DNA of 64,000 nt from Arthrobacter frigidicola (GTDB lineage Bacteria > Actinomycetota > Actinomycetes > Actinomycetales > Micrococcaceae), in contig QZVU01000007.1 in NCBI GenBank assembly GCA_003602285.1, positions 124,001 through 188,000 of the forward strand, in the 5' to 3' direction. Position numbers and translations under genes: made by a program. Below are positions 9,616 through 19,486 of the stretch, one piece after another. Below the pieces are notes generated by a model, which worked only from the letters and a program-made list of their open reading frames with translations, ran no database searches and was not told the DNA's origin. How positions within the stretch are numbered: the first letter of the stretch is position 1; the number at the start of each line of letters is the position of its first letter.

Positions 9616-9703
9616 CATGCGGTCCCGGCCCCGGGCAGCCCCGGCGGCCGGGTCCCACCGGCACGGCGCGGACACCGCGCTCCACTCCTAAGGACAATCG
9701 ACA

Positions 9704-11452
9704 ATGCCACGTACCGGCCCCGGCACGGCAGCCAAACGAACCCTCGTCTGGCTGGGCGTACTTCTTGCTCTGCTCGCCGCGCTGCTGGGCGCCGGCTCCG
9801 TCTGGAGCAACGCAAGCTGGACCCCGAAGCTCGCCCTCGACCTCGAGGGCGGCACGCAGCTGATCCTCTCGCCCAAACTCCAGGGCGGCGGCTCCGAGAT
9901 CAGCCCCGAACAGCTGAACCAGGCGGTCGAGATCATCCGCCAGCGGGTCGACGGCAGCGGCGTGGCCGAAGCCGAAATCTCCACCCAGTCCGGCCGGAAC
10001 GTCATCGTGTCCCTCCCGGGAACCCCCGACTCCGAGACCCGTGAGCTGATCCGGGCCTCGGCGCAGCTTGAATTCCGCCCCGTGCTCGCGGGCGGACCGG
10101 GCCAGGCGCCCGCCGCGGAGACCCCCACGCCCGCCGACCAGCTGCCCAAGCCGACCGCGGAACCCGCGGACGCCAGCGACCCCAACTGGATCACTCCGGA
10201 GATCTTCACCGCGTTCGAGACCCTGAACTGCCTCGACCCCGCCGCGCTCGAGCCGAGGACCGAACCGGCTCCCGCCGACCAGCCGATGGTCGCCTGCGAG
10301 CCCGAAACCCAGGGCAAGTACATCCTGGGGCCCGTCGAGGTGCCCGGCACCGACATCGACGGCGCCACCCACGGGCTCGCCCGCGGCCAGCAGGGACAGT
10401 CCCTCAACAGCTGGGTCGTCAACATCGACTTCAACGACGAGGCCACGAAGGTCTTCCGCGACGTCACCGAGCGGCTCTTCGCAATCGGCCAGGGCGACCC
10501 GCGCAACCAGTTCGCCATCGTCCTCGATGGCCGGATCGTCTCCGCCCCGACGACGAACGCCGTGATCCCCGACGGCAACCCGAGCATCAGCGGCAGCTTC
10601 ACCGAGGAATCGGCCGCTACCCTCGCCGAGCAGCTGAAGTACGGCGCCCTGCCGATCAGCTTCGAGATCCAGAGCGAGCAGCAGATCTCCGCGACCCTCG
10701 GCGCCGACCAGCTGCGACTTGGCCTCATCGCGGGCCTGATCGGCCTGGCGCTGGTCGCCGTGTACTCGATGTTCCAGTACCGCATGCTCGGCCTGGTCAC
10801 CATCGCCTCGCTCGTCGTGGCCGGCGTCCTGACCTACCTGGCCATCGCCATCCTGGGCTGGACCGAGAACTACCGGCTGTCCCTGGCCGGTGTGGCGGGC
10901 CTGATCGTGGCCATCGGACAGACCGCAGACTCCTTCATCGTGTACTTCGAACGGATCCGCGACGAACTGAGGGACGGCAGGGGCATGATCTCCGCCGTTG
11001 AGAACGGGTGGCGCCGCGCCAAGCGGACGGTGCTCGCCTCCAAGGCGGTCAACCTCCTCGCCGCCCTTGTCCTCTACTTCGTGGCCGTCGGCAACGTCCG
11101 CGGCTTCGCCTTCACCCTGGGCCTGACGGCCATCGCGGACCTCGTCGTCGTCTTCCTGTTCACCCACCCGGTCCTGCGCCTGCTGGCCCGCACCCGCTTC
11201 TTCGGCGAGGGCCACAAGTGGTCCGGGCTTGACCCGGAACGCCTGGGCGTGGCGCCGCTCTACCGCGGGGCCGGACGCTTCCGCAGCCCCGCCGAGACGG
11301 CCGCCCGGCCGGCCGTTGCGGCCAAGACGAAGAACAAGGCGGCCGCCAGCGAGGCGGAACGCCGCATGACCATTGCCGAGCGGCGCATCGCGGAGCAGCA
11401 GAAGGCACTGGCCGGACGCGGCCCCGCCGAAGAGAAAGAAGAAAACCGATGA
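9704..11452 (+). CDS. secD: protein translocase subunit SecD
   Basis: Membrane component that uses the proton gradient to aid protein export through SecYEG. One N-terminal transmembrane helix (VLLALLAALLGAGSVW) precedes DLEGGTQLIL, the conserved SecD motif. A large periplasmic domain follows and then five C-terminal membrane segments. Length is 582 residues. The periplasmic domain has an Ala/Pro-rich stretch (near residues 135-160) common in actinobacterial SecD. The stop overlaps the secF start by 4 nt (ATGA). Confidence 0.95.
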   Translation: MPRTGPGTAAKRTLVWLGVLLALLAALLGAGSVWSNASWTPKLALDLEGGTQLILSPKLQGGGSEISPEQLNQAVEIIRQRVDGSGVAEAEISTQSGRNVIVSLPGTPDSETRELIRASAQLEFRPVLAGGPGQAPAAETPTPADQLPKPTAEPADASDPNWITPEIFTAFETLNCLDPAALEPRTEPAPADQPMVACEPETQGKYILGPVEVPGTDIDGATHGLARGQQGQSLNSWVVNIDFNDEATKVFRDVTERLFAIGQGDPRNQFAIVLDGRIVSAPTTNAVIPDGNPSISGSFTEESAATLAEQLKYGALPISFEIQSEQQISATLGADQLRLGLIAGLIGLALVAVYSMFQYRMLGLVTIASLVVAGVLTYLAIAILGWTENYRLSLAGVAGLIVAIGQTADSFIVYFERIRDELRDGRGMISAVENGWRRAKRTVLASKAVNLLAALVLYFVAVGNVRGFAFTLGLTAIADLVVVFLFTHPVLRLLARTRFFGEGHKWSGLDPERLGVAPLYRGAGRFRSPAETAARPAVAAKTKNKAAASEAERRMTIAERRIAEQQKALAGRGPAEEKEENR

Positions 11453-12447
11453 AGCGCAGCAGCTTCGCCGACTTCGGTAACGAGCTCTATTCCGGCAAGC
11501 GGTCCTACCCCTTCGTCGCCAAGCGGAAGCTCTGGTTCATCATCTCCGCAGCCGCCGTGCTCCTCTCCCTGATCATTCCGGTGGTCAAGGGCGGGTTCAA
11601 CCTGGGCATCGACTTCCGCGGCGGCTCCGAGTTCACCGTCTCCGACACCGCGAACACCGACATCGCGGTGGGGGAGAAGGCGGTCACCGACGTCGTGCCC
11701 GAGGCCGTCCCGCGGGTCACCAACATCGCAGCCGAGACCATCCGCGTCCAGACCGAGCGGCTCAGCGACGACCAGACGCTGAGCGTGCGCGACAACCTCG
11801 TCGCCGGTTACGGCGTCGGGCCCGAACAGGTCACCTCGAGCTTCGTCGGGCCCACCTGGGGCGAGGACGTCAGCCGGCAGGCACTGATCGGCCTGGTGGT
11901 GTTCGTCCTGCTCGCCGCCGTGCTCATGGCCCTGTACTTCCGCACCTGGAAGATGTCGCTGGCCGCCATGAGCGCCCTGGTGGTCGTCATGGTCGTGACC
12001 GCCGGGCTGTACTCCCTCAGCGACTTCGAGGTGACCCCCTCGGCAATCATCGGGTTCCTCACCATCCTCAGTTACGCCCTGTACGACACGGTGGTGGTGT
12101 TCGACAAGATCCGGGAGAACACGGCGGAACTCTCAGTGACCTCCAAGCGCACCTTCGCCGAGCAGGTCAACCTCGCGGTCAACCAGACGCTGGTTCGCTC
12201 CATCAACACCTCGGTCGTGGCGGTGCTGCCGGTCGCCTCCATCCTGTTCATCGGCGCCTACCTCCTCGGCGCCGGAACGCTTCGGGACCTGTCCCTGGCG
12301 CTGTTCATCGGCATCATCCTCGGCACCCTGAGCACCATCTTCGTCGCCGCGCCGATGTACGCGTGGCTGCGGCTGAATGAGCCGGAGATCAAGGATCAGG
12401 AAAAGAAGGTCCGCCAGCGGCGGGCCCTCGAGGCCGCAAACGCATGA
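11449..12447 (+). CDS. secF: protein translocase subunit SecF
   Basis: Partner of SecD. The motif [10 protein letters not shown] follows the first membrane helix, and five helices form the C-terminal half with the family motif [18 protein letters not shown]. Length is 332 residues. It is coupled to secD by a 4-nt overlap. It ends in a basic cytoplasmic tail ([15 protein letters not shown]). Confidence 0.95.
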   Translation: MKRSSFADFGNELYSGKRSYPFVAKRKLWFIISAAAVLLSLIIPVVKGGFNLGIDFRGGSEFTVSDTANTDIAVGEKAVTDVVPEAVPRVTNIAAETIRVQTERLSDDQTLSVRDNLVAGYGVGPEQVTSSFVGPTWGEDVSRQALIGLVVFVLLAAVLMALYFRTWKMSLAAMSALVVVMVVTAGLYSLSDFEVTPSAIIGFLTILSYALYDTVVVFDKIRENTAELSVTSKRTFAEQVNLAVNQTLVRSINTSVVAVLPVASILFIGAYLLGAGTLRDLSLALFIGIILGTLSTIFVAAPMYAWLRLNEPEIKDQEKKVRQRRALEAANA

Positions 12448-12490
12448 TCCTGCGGTGCCGGCGGTGCAGCTCCTGCGCCGCCGGCACCGC

Positions 12491-12496
12491 TAGACT
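12491..12496 (+). promoter_or_regulatory. -10 box upstream of relA
   Basis: TAGACT lies just after secF. Transcription would begin near 12503. That permits either a leaderless GTG start at 12504, in frame with relA, or a leader of about 55 nt with a purine-rich ribosome-binding site before ATG 12558. The box suggests relA has its own promoter as well as possible read-through from secDF. Confidence 0.45.
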
Positions 12497-12557
12497 TAAC
12501 GGTGTGCACTCCCGAAGGGCAGAAGAGGTAGCCGACGCGCTGAGGATAAGGGCTGAA

Positions 12558-15026
12558 ATGGCTGAAGCGGTAACACCCGCAGAGCGGTCCACCACCGGCC
12601 GGACACCACCGCCGGCCGCTCCACCGCGTCCTGTGCCAGGCCCGCCCCCCGCCGCTCCGGCCGCGGGTCCGAACTGGAGCGCGGCGCCGGTCGCGCCGGT
12701 CACTCCGGCAGATGCCCCGGTCGCTCCGGCAGCCGCCCCGGCCGCTCCGTCCCGCCTGCCCGGGTCCGAACCGCCCACCCCCGGCCGCCGCGGGCGCACC
12801 CGTGCCCGCATCGCCCGGCTGACCGGGCGGGGCTCGAGCGGCTACTCGCCGGTGCTGGAGCCGCTGCTGCGCACAGTGCGGGCCAACAACCCCAAAGAGG
12901 ACCTGGACCTCATCCAGCGCGCCTACCTCGTCGCCGAGCGCAGCCACGAAGGCCAGATGCGCAAGAGCGGGGACCCCTACATCACCCACCCGGTGGCGGT
13001 CGCGACGATCCTGGCCGAGCTCGGCATGTCGGGGACCACCCTGGCCGCGGCGCTGCTCCACGACACCGTCGAGGACACCGCCTACACCCTCGATGAGCTG
13101 CGCCGGGACTTCGGCGCCGAGGTCGCCATGCTCGTCGACGGCGTCACCAAGCTGGACAAGGTCTCCTTCGGCGACGCGGCGCAGGCCGAAACGGTGCGCA
13201 AGATGGTCGTGGCCATGGCCAAGGACATCCGGGTGCTCGTCATCAAGCTCGCCGACCGGCTCCACAACGCCCGCACCTGGCGCTTCGTCTCACCCGAATC
13301 CTCGGCCCGGAAGGCCCGGGAAACCCTCGAGATCTTCGCACCGCTGGCCCACCGGCTCGGCATGAACACCATTAAGTGGGAGCTCGAGGACCTTTCCTTC
13401 GCCGCGCTCCACCCGAAGGTGTACGAGGAGATCGTGAGGATGGTCGGGGACCGCACCCCCGAGCGCGAGAAGCACCTCAACCTGATCCGGGACCAGATCG
13501 ACGAAGACCTGCGCGCGGTGAAGATCAAGGCCACCATCACCGGCAGGCCTAAGCACTACTACTCGATCTACCAGAAGATGATCGTCCGGGGTAAGGACTT
13601 CGACGACATCCATGACCTCATGGGCGTCCGCGTCCTCGTGGACAGCGTCCGCGACTGTTACGCCACCCTCGGCTCGCTGCATTCGCGCTGGAACCCGCTG
13701 CCCGGCAGGTTCAAGGACTACATCGCGATGCCGAAGTTCAACATGTACCAGTCCCTCCACACGACGGTGATCGGACCGGGCGGCAAGCCCGTCGAGATCC
13801 AGATCCGCACGCACGACATGCACCGGCGGGCCGAGTACGGTGTGGCGGCACACTGGAAGTACAAGAACGGGGCCGGCAAGGCCGCCGAGGCCCCCGACAG
13901 CGGAGACCTCGGGTGGCTGCGCAGCCTCGTCGACTGGCAGCAGGAGACGGCCGACCCCGACGAGTTCCTCGATTCGCTGCGCTTCGAGATCAACGCCCGC
14001 GAGGTGTTCGTCTTCACCCCCAAGGGCGAGGTGATGGCTCTGCCGGCCGGCTCCACCCCCGTCGACTTTGCCTACGCGGTGCACACCGAGGTGGGGCACC
14101 GGACGATCGGCGCCCGCGTCAACGGCAAGCTGGTGCCGCTGAACAGCGAACTGAACCACGGCGACTGGGTGGAGATCTTCACCTCCAAGGCCGAGGGCGC
14201 CGGGCCGAGCCAGGACTGGCAGGGCTTCGTCAAGAGCCCGCGGGCCCGGAACAAGATCCGGCAGTGGTTCACCAAGGAGCGCCGCGAGGAGGCCATCGAC
14301 AAGGGCAAGGACCTGCTCACACGCGCCATGCGCAAGCAGAACCTGCCCCTGCAGCGGATGATGACCCATACCGCGCTGCTCTCCGTAGCCCAGGAACTCC
14401 ACCACCAGGACATTGCCGCCCTGTACGCAGCGGTCGGCGACGGGCACACCTCGGCGCAGAACGTCATCGAGCACCTCGTGGCGCTCATGGGCGGCCACCA
14501 GGAGGCCGAGGAGGACCTGGCGGAGCCCGCCGTCGCCAGCCAGCCGCGCCGGCCCAAGTTCTCCGACTCCGGGGTGACGGTGCGCGGCGTCGGCGACGTC
14601 TGGGTGAAGCTCGCCCGGTGCTGCACGCCGGTTCCCCCCGATCCGATCATCGGGTTCGTCACCCGCGGCTCAGGGGTGTCGGTGCACCGCTCGGACTGCC
14701 GGAACGTGCAGGAGCTGCGGGACCAGCCCGACCGGATCGTGCCGGTGGAGTGGGCGCCGACCCAGTCAAGCGTGTTCCTCGTGGAGATCCAGGTCGAGGC
14801 GCTGGACCGGAAGAGCCTGCTCTCCGATGTAACCCGGGTGCTTTCGGAGAACCAGGTCAACATCCTCGCGGCGAGCGTCAACACCTCCTCGGACCGGGTG
14901 GCCATGTCGAAGTTCGCCTTCGAGATGGGCGACCCGAAGTACCTCAACCACGTGCTGGCCGCTGTACGGCGGATCGACGGCGTATTCGACGTCTACCGGA
15001 CGACCGGTTCGCAGCGGCGCACCTAG
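12558..15026 (+). CDS. relA: bifunctional (p)ppGpp synthetase/hydrolase RelA/SpoT
   Basis: Stringent-response enzyme that makes and degrades (p)ppGpp. From the chosen start the protein has 822 residues. A Pro/Ala-rich N-terminal extension of about 85 residues is followed by the hydrolase domain with HD at about 168-169 (LLHDTVEDT). The synthetase domain has [12 protein letters not shown] near 330. TGS and ACT domains follow. ATG 12558 has GAGGATAAGGG just upstream. An in-frame GTG at 12504 (leaderless, 18 residues longer) is a real alternative. The hydrolase His-Asp pair is intact, so both activities are expected. Confidence 0.93.
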   Translation: MAEAVTPAERSTTGRTPPPAAPPRPVPGPPPAAPAAGPNWSAAPVAPVTPADAPVAPAAAPAAPSRLPGSEPPTPGRRGRTRARIARLTGRGSSGYSPVLEPLLRTVRANNPKEDLDLIQRAYLVAERSHEGQMRKSGDPYITHPVAVATILAELGMSGTTLAAALLHDTVEDTAYTLDELRRDFGAEVAMLVDGVTKLDKVSFGDAAQAETVRKMVVAMAKDIRVLVIKLADRLHNARTWRFVSPESSARKARETLEIFAPLAHRLGMNTIKWELEDLSFAALHPKVYEEIVRMVGDRTPEREKHLNLIRDQIDEDLRAVKIKATITGRPKHYYSIYQKMIVRGKDFDDIHDLMGVRVLVDSVRDCYATLGSLHSRWNPLPGRFKDYIAMPKFNMYQSLHTTVIGPGGKPVEIQIRTHDMHRRAEYGVAAHWKYKNGAGKAAEAPDSGDLGWLRSLVDWQQETADPDEFLDSLRFEINAREVFVFTPKGEVMALPAGSTPVDFAYAVHTEVGHRTIGARVNGKLVPLNSELNHGDWVEIFTSKAEGAGPSQDWQGFVKSPRARNKIRQWFTKERREEAIDKGKDLLTRAMRKQNLPLQRMMTHTALLSVAQELHHQDIAALYAAVGDGHTSAQNVIEHLVALMGGHQEAEEDLAEPAVASQPRRPKFSDSGVTVRGVGDVWVKLARCCTPVPPDPIIGFVTRGSGVSVHRSDCRNVQELRDQPDRIVPVEWAPTQSSVFLVEIQVEALDRKSLLSDVTRVLSENQVNILAASVNTSSDRVAMSKFAFEMGDPKYLNHVLAAVRRIDGVFDVYRTTGSQRRT

Positions 15027-15150
15027 GTCGGGTTCCTGGGCCTCCGCCCGGGGCGAGAGGGGCGTGCCGTGGGCGGTCTCTCCCGGACCGGGTCCCGCCC
15101 TTTCACCGGTTGCGCAGCGGGCGCCGAGTTGGGCTTTCGATGCCGTGCGG

Positions 15151-15828
15151 CTACGGCCTTGCCCCCAAACCGTCCGTCCCGGCGCAGGCCCGCCGGAGGC
15201 GGGCGAGCGCACGGGCCTTGCCCGGCACCCTGCGGGTGCTCGCCAGGGCCGCCTCCACCAGCCGCAGCGGACACTCGAGCCCCGACGCGGAGGCCAGCGC
15301 GGCCAGGATGTCGACGGCGGTCGCCTCAGGCCCGTGGATTGCGATGTCGAGGGCGGTGCGCAGCGGCGTCGTCACCGGCACCCCGCCGACGAGGTTGACG
15401 TCGAAGGGACCCAGCGCCACCTGGTGCATCGTGGTGGCACCGAACGCCGGGACGGCGGTGGTGCGCCGGCGGTGGTCCGTGACCACGCTCAGCAGCGGCG
15501 GCGGCGGTGCACACCCGTACACCCATGCCGCGCACTGGCGTGCCAGCGCCACCCGGCCTCGCAGCGGTGCCGGAAGGGCATTCGCAGCGGCGCGGGCGCG
15601 CGCGGCGGCATCCTCAGGGCAGTCGGTGCGCCGGTAGGTCTCCCGGTAAACCCGCCGGACCAGGCCGTCGAGGGTCATTCCCTGAAGCTCGACGGCGCTG
15701 AAGAACTCCCCGGCGTGGAAGAGCACGGCCTCGCCCGGCGGCTGCCGCACGGCGGGACCGGCACGCGCCCACATGTCCCGGACGACCCGGACGGGCGGAA
15801 CAGCAGAGCCGGTGCTCAGCGGTGACAT
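15151..15828 (-). CDS. AbiEi antitoxin-like protein, orphan
   Basis: A 225-residue protein resembling the type IV AbiEi-family antitoxin-like proteins common in Arthrobacter relatives. A GEAVLF..EFF and RRVYRETYRR N-terminal part is followed by QCAAWVYG, a VTDHRRRTTAVP segment and PVTTPLRTALDIAI, the pattern I associate with this family. No AbiEii nucleotidyltransferase-type toxin lies beside it, so it is an orphan, and a housekeeping or regulatory role is as likely as toxin neutralisation. The assignment is from remembered family pattern. It lies downstream of the DUF349 gene, separated by a strong terminator hairpin. Confidence 0.55.
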   Translation of the reverse strand: MSPLSTGSAVPPVRVVRDMWARAGPAVRQPPGEAVLFHAGEFFSAVELQGMTLDGLVRRVYRETYRRTDCPEDAAARARAAANALPAPLRGRVALARQCAAWVYGCAPPPPLLSVVTDHRRRTTAVPAFGATTMHQVALGPFDVNLVGGVPVTTPLRTALDIAIHGPEATAVDILAALASASGLECPLRLVEAALASTRRVPGKARALARLRRACAGTDGLGARP

Positions 15829-15861
15829 TGCTCAAGCATTCCGAATCCGGCACGGCAGGCA

Positions 15862-15906
15862 AAAGCCCCCGGGGCCCGATGTGGAAAACCGGGCTCCGGG
15901 GGCTTT
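15862..15906 (-). terminator. intrinsic terminator after the DUF349 gene
   Basis: Arms 15862-15878 and 15890-15906 form a 17-bp stem with a single G-T pair and an 11-nt loop. On the minus strand the stem is followed by four T residues. It starts 15 nt after the DUF349 stop codon. The A-run on the other side means it could also act on plus-strand transcripts. Confidence 0.85.
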
Positions 15907-15920
15907 CGTCTGGACCTGAC

Positions 15921-17795
15921 CTAGGAGAAGTCCTGGGCCGACCGCTGAAGCATCTCGAGCCACTGCTCACGCGCGGAGAGGGCCTCCTTCGCGGTAAAGA
16001 TCCGCTTGGCGTCCCCGGCCTTCTCGGCCGCTGCAAGGTCATCCTTCAGCGTGGCGATGGTTGCCTGCAGCTGGCTCAGCGCACTGTTGGTGCGGGCCTT
16101 GGTCTCGGGATTCGTCTTGTGCCAGTGCTCGTCCTCGGCCGCCTTGACGGCGTCCTCGACGCGGCGCAGGCCGGCGTCCATCCTTCCGATGTCGGCGCGC
16201 GGCACCTTGCCCGCCTCCTCCCAGCGGTCCCGGATCGACTGCAGCGCCTTCTTGGCCGCGGCGACGTCCTTCACCGGCAGCAGCGCGGCGGCCTCCTTCA
16301 GGAGGGCCTCCTTGGCCACCAGGTTCGCGCCGTACTCCTCGTCGACCGCTTCGTTGGCCGACTTGCGGGCCTCGAAGAAGCGGTCCTGAGCGGCGCGGAA
16401 CCGCGCCCACAGGGCGTCGTCGTCCTTACGGCTGGCCCGCTTCGAGGCCTTCCACTCGTCCATCAGGCGGCGGTATTCGGCCGCCGTCGCACCCCAGTCG
16501 GTTGAACTCGAGAGGCTCTCGGCACGGGCGATCAGCGACTCCTTGGCGCGCTTGGCCTCGGCGTTGTCGCTGTCCAGCTGGGAGAAGTACGCGCGGCGGT
16601 GCCGGTCGAAGATCGTCCGTGCGGAACGGAAGCGCTTCCAGAGTGCGTCCTCGGTGCCCCGGCCCAGCCGCGGACCGTTCTTCTGCGCGGCCTTCCACAG
16701 TTCGAACAGCTCGTTCATGCGCGTGCTGCTGACCTTCCACTGGACGGTCGCCGGGTCGCGGCCCGCGAGTTCCTCAGCCTCGGCGACGATCGCCTCGCGG
16801 GCGGCGAGTTCCTTGACCTTGAGCTCGTCCTGGGCGGCCCGCTCGGCCTTCTCAAGGCCCGTGATCGACTCGGTCAGTGCGTCGATGCGCGCCTCGAGGG
16901 TCGCGACGTCGCCGACGAGCTTGCGCTCGGCCACCTGGCTGCGCAGGTGCTTGGCGGTCTTCAGCATTTCCGCCGACGGCGCCTTGCCCTTGACGCGCTG
17001 CTCAAGCAGCGCGACCTGGCTGACGACGTCGTCATACTTCTTCACGAAGTAGGCGAGGGCTTCCTCGCGGGAGGCATCGGGGTACTGGCCGACCGGGTGC
17101 TCCTCGCCGTTGAGGAGCAGGAAGACGTGTCCGTCCTCCTCGACGCGGGCGAACTTCTCAGCCTCGGCCAGCGGAGTGCTGTGTGCCGGGGGGACTGCCA
17201 GCGGGGTCTGGGCCTTCTTCAGCGGCCGAGGCGCCATCGCCGTCGGCAGGGGAGCGCGCGGGGCGGGGGCGGCCGGGGCGGCGGGGGCGGCGGATGCTGC
17301 GGGAGCGGCCGGCCTTGCCGGGGCAACTGGTGCTGCCGGGGCGGCAGCCGGTGCCGGAGTTGCGGGGCTTTCCGCGGCCGGGGCCTCTGGAGCTGCGTCG
17401 GTGGCTGGACTGTCTGTCGCGGCCGGGGCCTCTGGAGCTGCGTCGGTCGCAGGGGCCTCCGGAGCGGCCGGGGACTCCGGGGCTGCGTCGGTGGCCGGGG
17501 TCTCTGGAGCGGCCGGGGTCTCCGGAGCTGCGTCGGTAGCCGGGGCCTCCGGAGCGGCCGAGGTGTCGGTGGCGAGGGCCTCCGGAGCTGCCGGGACTTC
17601 CGTGGCCTCGGTTCCCGGTGTGGCCGGCGTCTGCTCCTCGGCGGCCGGGGCGGCGTCGGCCTGACCTCCAACGGCGGGGGTGTCGGCGCTGGTGGTCTCC
17701 TCCGCTGGCTCGTCAACGGCGGAATCCACGATGGGATCTTGGGCCACTGATTCGTCGTTGATGGTCATTTCGTCGGATTGCTGACTGTCTGTCAC
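15921..17795 (-). CDS. DUF349 domain-containing protein
   Basis: A 624-residue protein of unknown function common next to relA and hisS in actinobacteria. The N-terminal 200 residues are an Ala/Pro/Glu/Thr-rich disordered region with imperfect repeats built on ATDAAPE (near residues 86, 101, 117 and 131). The rest is several DUF349 repeats, helical and rich in Trp-Lys-containing WKA/WEEAG units. The GTG at 17795 is taken as the start; an in-frame ATG at 17768 is possible. The coding-strand repeats may be prone to length change. It is divergent from hisS. Confidence 0.85.
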   Translation of the reverse strand: MTDSQQSDEMTINDESVAQDPIVDSAVDEPAEETTSADTPAVGGQADAAPAAEEQTPATPGTEATEVPAAPEALATDTSAAPEAPATDAAPETPAAPETPATDAAPESPAAPEAPATDAAPEAPAATDSPATDAAPEAPAAESPATPAPAAAPAAPVAPARPAAPAASAAPAAPAAPAPRAPLPTAMAPRPLKKAQTPLAVPPAHSTPLAEAEKFARVEEDGHVFLLLNGEEHPVGQYPDASREEALAYFVKKYDDVVSQVALLEQRVKGKAPSAEMLKTAKHLRSQVAERKLVGDVATLEARIDALTESITGLEKAERAAQDELKVKELAAREAIVAEAEELAGRDPATVQWKVSSTRMNELFELWKAAQKNGPRLGRGTEDALWKRFRSARTIFDRHRRAYFSQLDSDNAEAKRAKESLIARAESLSSSTDWGATAAEYRRLMDEWKASKRASRKDDDALWARFRAAQDRFFEARKSANEAVDEEYGANLVAKEALLKEAAALLPVKDVAAAKKALQSIRDRWEEAGKVPRADIGRMDAGLRRVEDAVKAAEDEHWHKTNPETKARTNSALSQLQATIATLKDDLAAAEKAGDAKRIFTAKEALSAREQWLEMLQRSAQDFS

Positions 17796-18016
17796 CGCTA
17801 TAAGTCTTTCGCTCGATGGATGGCACGGACCGGTCCGCCGCCATTTCGTTCAGAGATAAGGAGTCTATCGTTCCGGGGGCCGCAGGGGTTCCGTGTGTAG
17901 CGGTGCACTTCCAGGGGCCGTCGCCGCGTTTCGCAGGGCACCCGCTCAGCCCCTAAAATGAGTGCCGCACCGGTGGAAGCGCCTCCCTGGCTGCATCGAT
18001 CAAGGAGAAACGCCCC

Positions 18017-19348
18017 ATGGCTCGTAAGGCATCACTGTCCGGCTTCCCGGAATGGCTTCCGCAGGAGCGGCTGATCGAGCTGCATGTGCTTGACACACTG
18101 CGCCGCGTGTTCGACCTCCACGGCTTCTCCAACATCGAAACCCGGGCCGTTGAGACCGTCGACCAGCTGCTGCGCAAGGGCGAAATCGACAAAGAGGTCT
18201 ACGCCGTGTCCCGGCTGCAGGCCGACGAGGCCTCCGCGTCCGAGGCGGGCCTTGCCCTTCACTACGACCTCACCGTGCCGTTCGCCCGTTACGTCGTCGA
18301 GAACGCCGGCCACCTCGCCTTCCCCTTCCGCCGTTCGCAGATCCAGAAGTGCTGGCGCGGGGAGCGCCCACAGGAGGGACGGGCGAGGGAGTTCACGCAG
18401 GCCGATATCGACGTCGTCGGCGACGGCGTCCTGCCGTTCCGGTACGACGTCGAACTGGCCCTGGTGGTCGTCGAAGCGCTCGGCGCGCTGCCGATTCCCG
18501 ACTTCACGCTGCGGGTCAACAACCGCAAGCTCGCCGAAGGCTTTTACCGCGGCATCGGGCTCACCGATACCGCCTCGGTGCTGCGCAGCATCGACAAGCT
18601 CGAGAAGATCGGCGCCGCCAAGGTGGGGCAGCTGCTGCGTGAGGAGCTCGGTGCCACCGATGCCCAGGTCGACGCCGCCCTCGCCCTCGCGGCGATCCGC
18701 ACCCCCGATACCTCCTTCGTGGCGCAGGTCCGGGCGCTCGGGGTGTCAGACGACCTGCTTGAGGAAGGGCTGACCGAGCTCGAGCAGGTCATCGCCGAGG
18801 CGTCCAAGCGGGCGCCGGGGCGCGTCGTGGCGGACCTGAGCATCGCCCGCGGCCTCGACTACTACACCGGCACCGTCTATGAGACCGTCCTCAACGGCCA
18901 CGAAAGCCTCGGCTCCATCTGCTCCGGCGGGCGTTACGACAGCCTGGCGGCGAAGGGCAACCGCACCTTCCCCGGCGTCGGGCTCTCAATTGGCGTCACG
19001 CGGATCGTCTCCCGGATCCTGAGCCAGGACTTCGCGGCAGTCTCCCGGCAGGTTCCCACCGCCGTCCTGGTGACCCTCGCCGATGAGGACTCCTGGTCCG
19101 CCGCGCAGGACGTCGCCGCGTCCCTGCGGGCCCGGGGCATCTCCGCCGAGGTGGCAGCCAGCGCCGAGAAGTTCGGCAAGCAGATCAAGTTCGCCGACCG
19201 CCGTGGCATCCCGTTCGTCTGGTTCACCGGCGCCGACGGCACCCACGAGGTCAAGGACATCCGTTCCGGGGCGCAGGAGGCCGCCGATCCGGATTCGTGG
19301 ACGCCGCCGGCCGAGGATCTGGCTCCGCAGGTGCTGCGCGTCTCCTAG
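18017..19348 (+). CDS. hisS: histidine--tRNA ligase
   Basis: Class II aminoacyl-tRNA synthetase charging tRNA-His. The class II motif 2 region is visible as FRRSQIQKCWRGERPQEGRAREFTQ (in part), and the histidine-binding motif as RGLDYYTGTVYE. Motif 3 is GLSIGVTRI, and the C-terminal anticodon-binding domain ends at residue 443. An AAGGAG ribosome-binding site lies about 10 nt before the ATG. A TAAAAT box at 17954-17959 may be its -10 element. Confidence 0.95.
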   Translation: MARKASLSGFPEWLPQERLIELHVLDTLRRVFDLHGFSNIETRAVETVDQLLRKGEIDKEVYAVSRLQADEASASEAGLALHYDLTVPFARYVVENAGHLAFPFRRSQIQKCWRGERPQEGRAREFTQADIDVVGDGVLPFRYDVELALVVVEALGALPIPDFTLRVNNRKLAEGFYRGIGLTDTASVLRSIDKLEKIGAAKVGQLLREELGATDAQVDAALALAAIRTPDTSFVAQVRALGVSDDLLEEGLTELEQVIAEASKRAPGRVVADLSIARGLDYYTGTVYETVLNGHESLGSICSGGRYDSLAAKGNRTFPGVGLSIGVTRIVSRILSQDFAAVSRQVPTAVLVTLADEDSWSAAQDVAASLRARGISAEVAASAEKFGKQIKFADRRGIPFVWFTGADGTHEVKDIRSGAQEAADPDSWTPPAEDLAPQVLRVS

Positions 19349-19349
19349 G

Positions 19350-19423
19350 GCGACCGCCGCACCCGAAAGCGACCGCCGCACCCGAAAACGACATCCGCGC
19401 CCGACATATCCGGCGCGGAGGTC
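19350..19423. repeat. 19-nt tandem repeat and hairpin after hisS
   Basis: Two exact copies of a 19-nt unit (GCGACCGCCGCACCCGAAA) at 19350-19368 and 19369-19387 are followed by a third, degenerate copy. The third copy forms a 12-bp stem with one mismatch against an inverted copy (arms 19390-19401 and 19412-19423, 10-nt loop). The hairpin sits between the convergent hisS and permease genes and may serve as a terminator, although it lacks a T tract. Confidence 0.7.
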
Positions 19424-19486
19424 GCAAGCGGGTCCGTTTTCCGCCGTCGGGACGCTTTTCACCCGGGGTCAGCGGCCGCGCCGCAG

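Noticed and set aside
17110-17750. Long plus-strand Gly/Ala- and Arg-rich frames opposite the DUF349 gene
   Set aside because: They mirror the repetitive Ala/Pro-rich coding sequence of the real gene and show no start signals.
17870-18016. T-box or amino-acid riboswitch upstream of hisS
   Set aside because: No T-box core sequence or specifier loop is visible, and the likely -10 box leaves a leader of only about 50 nt.
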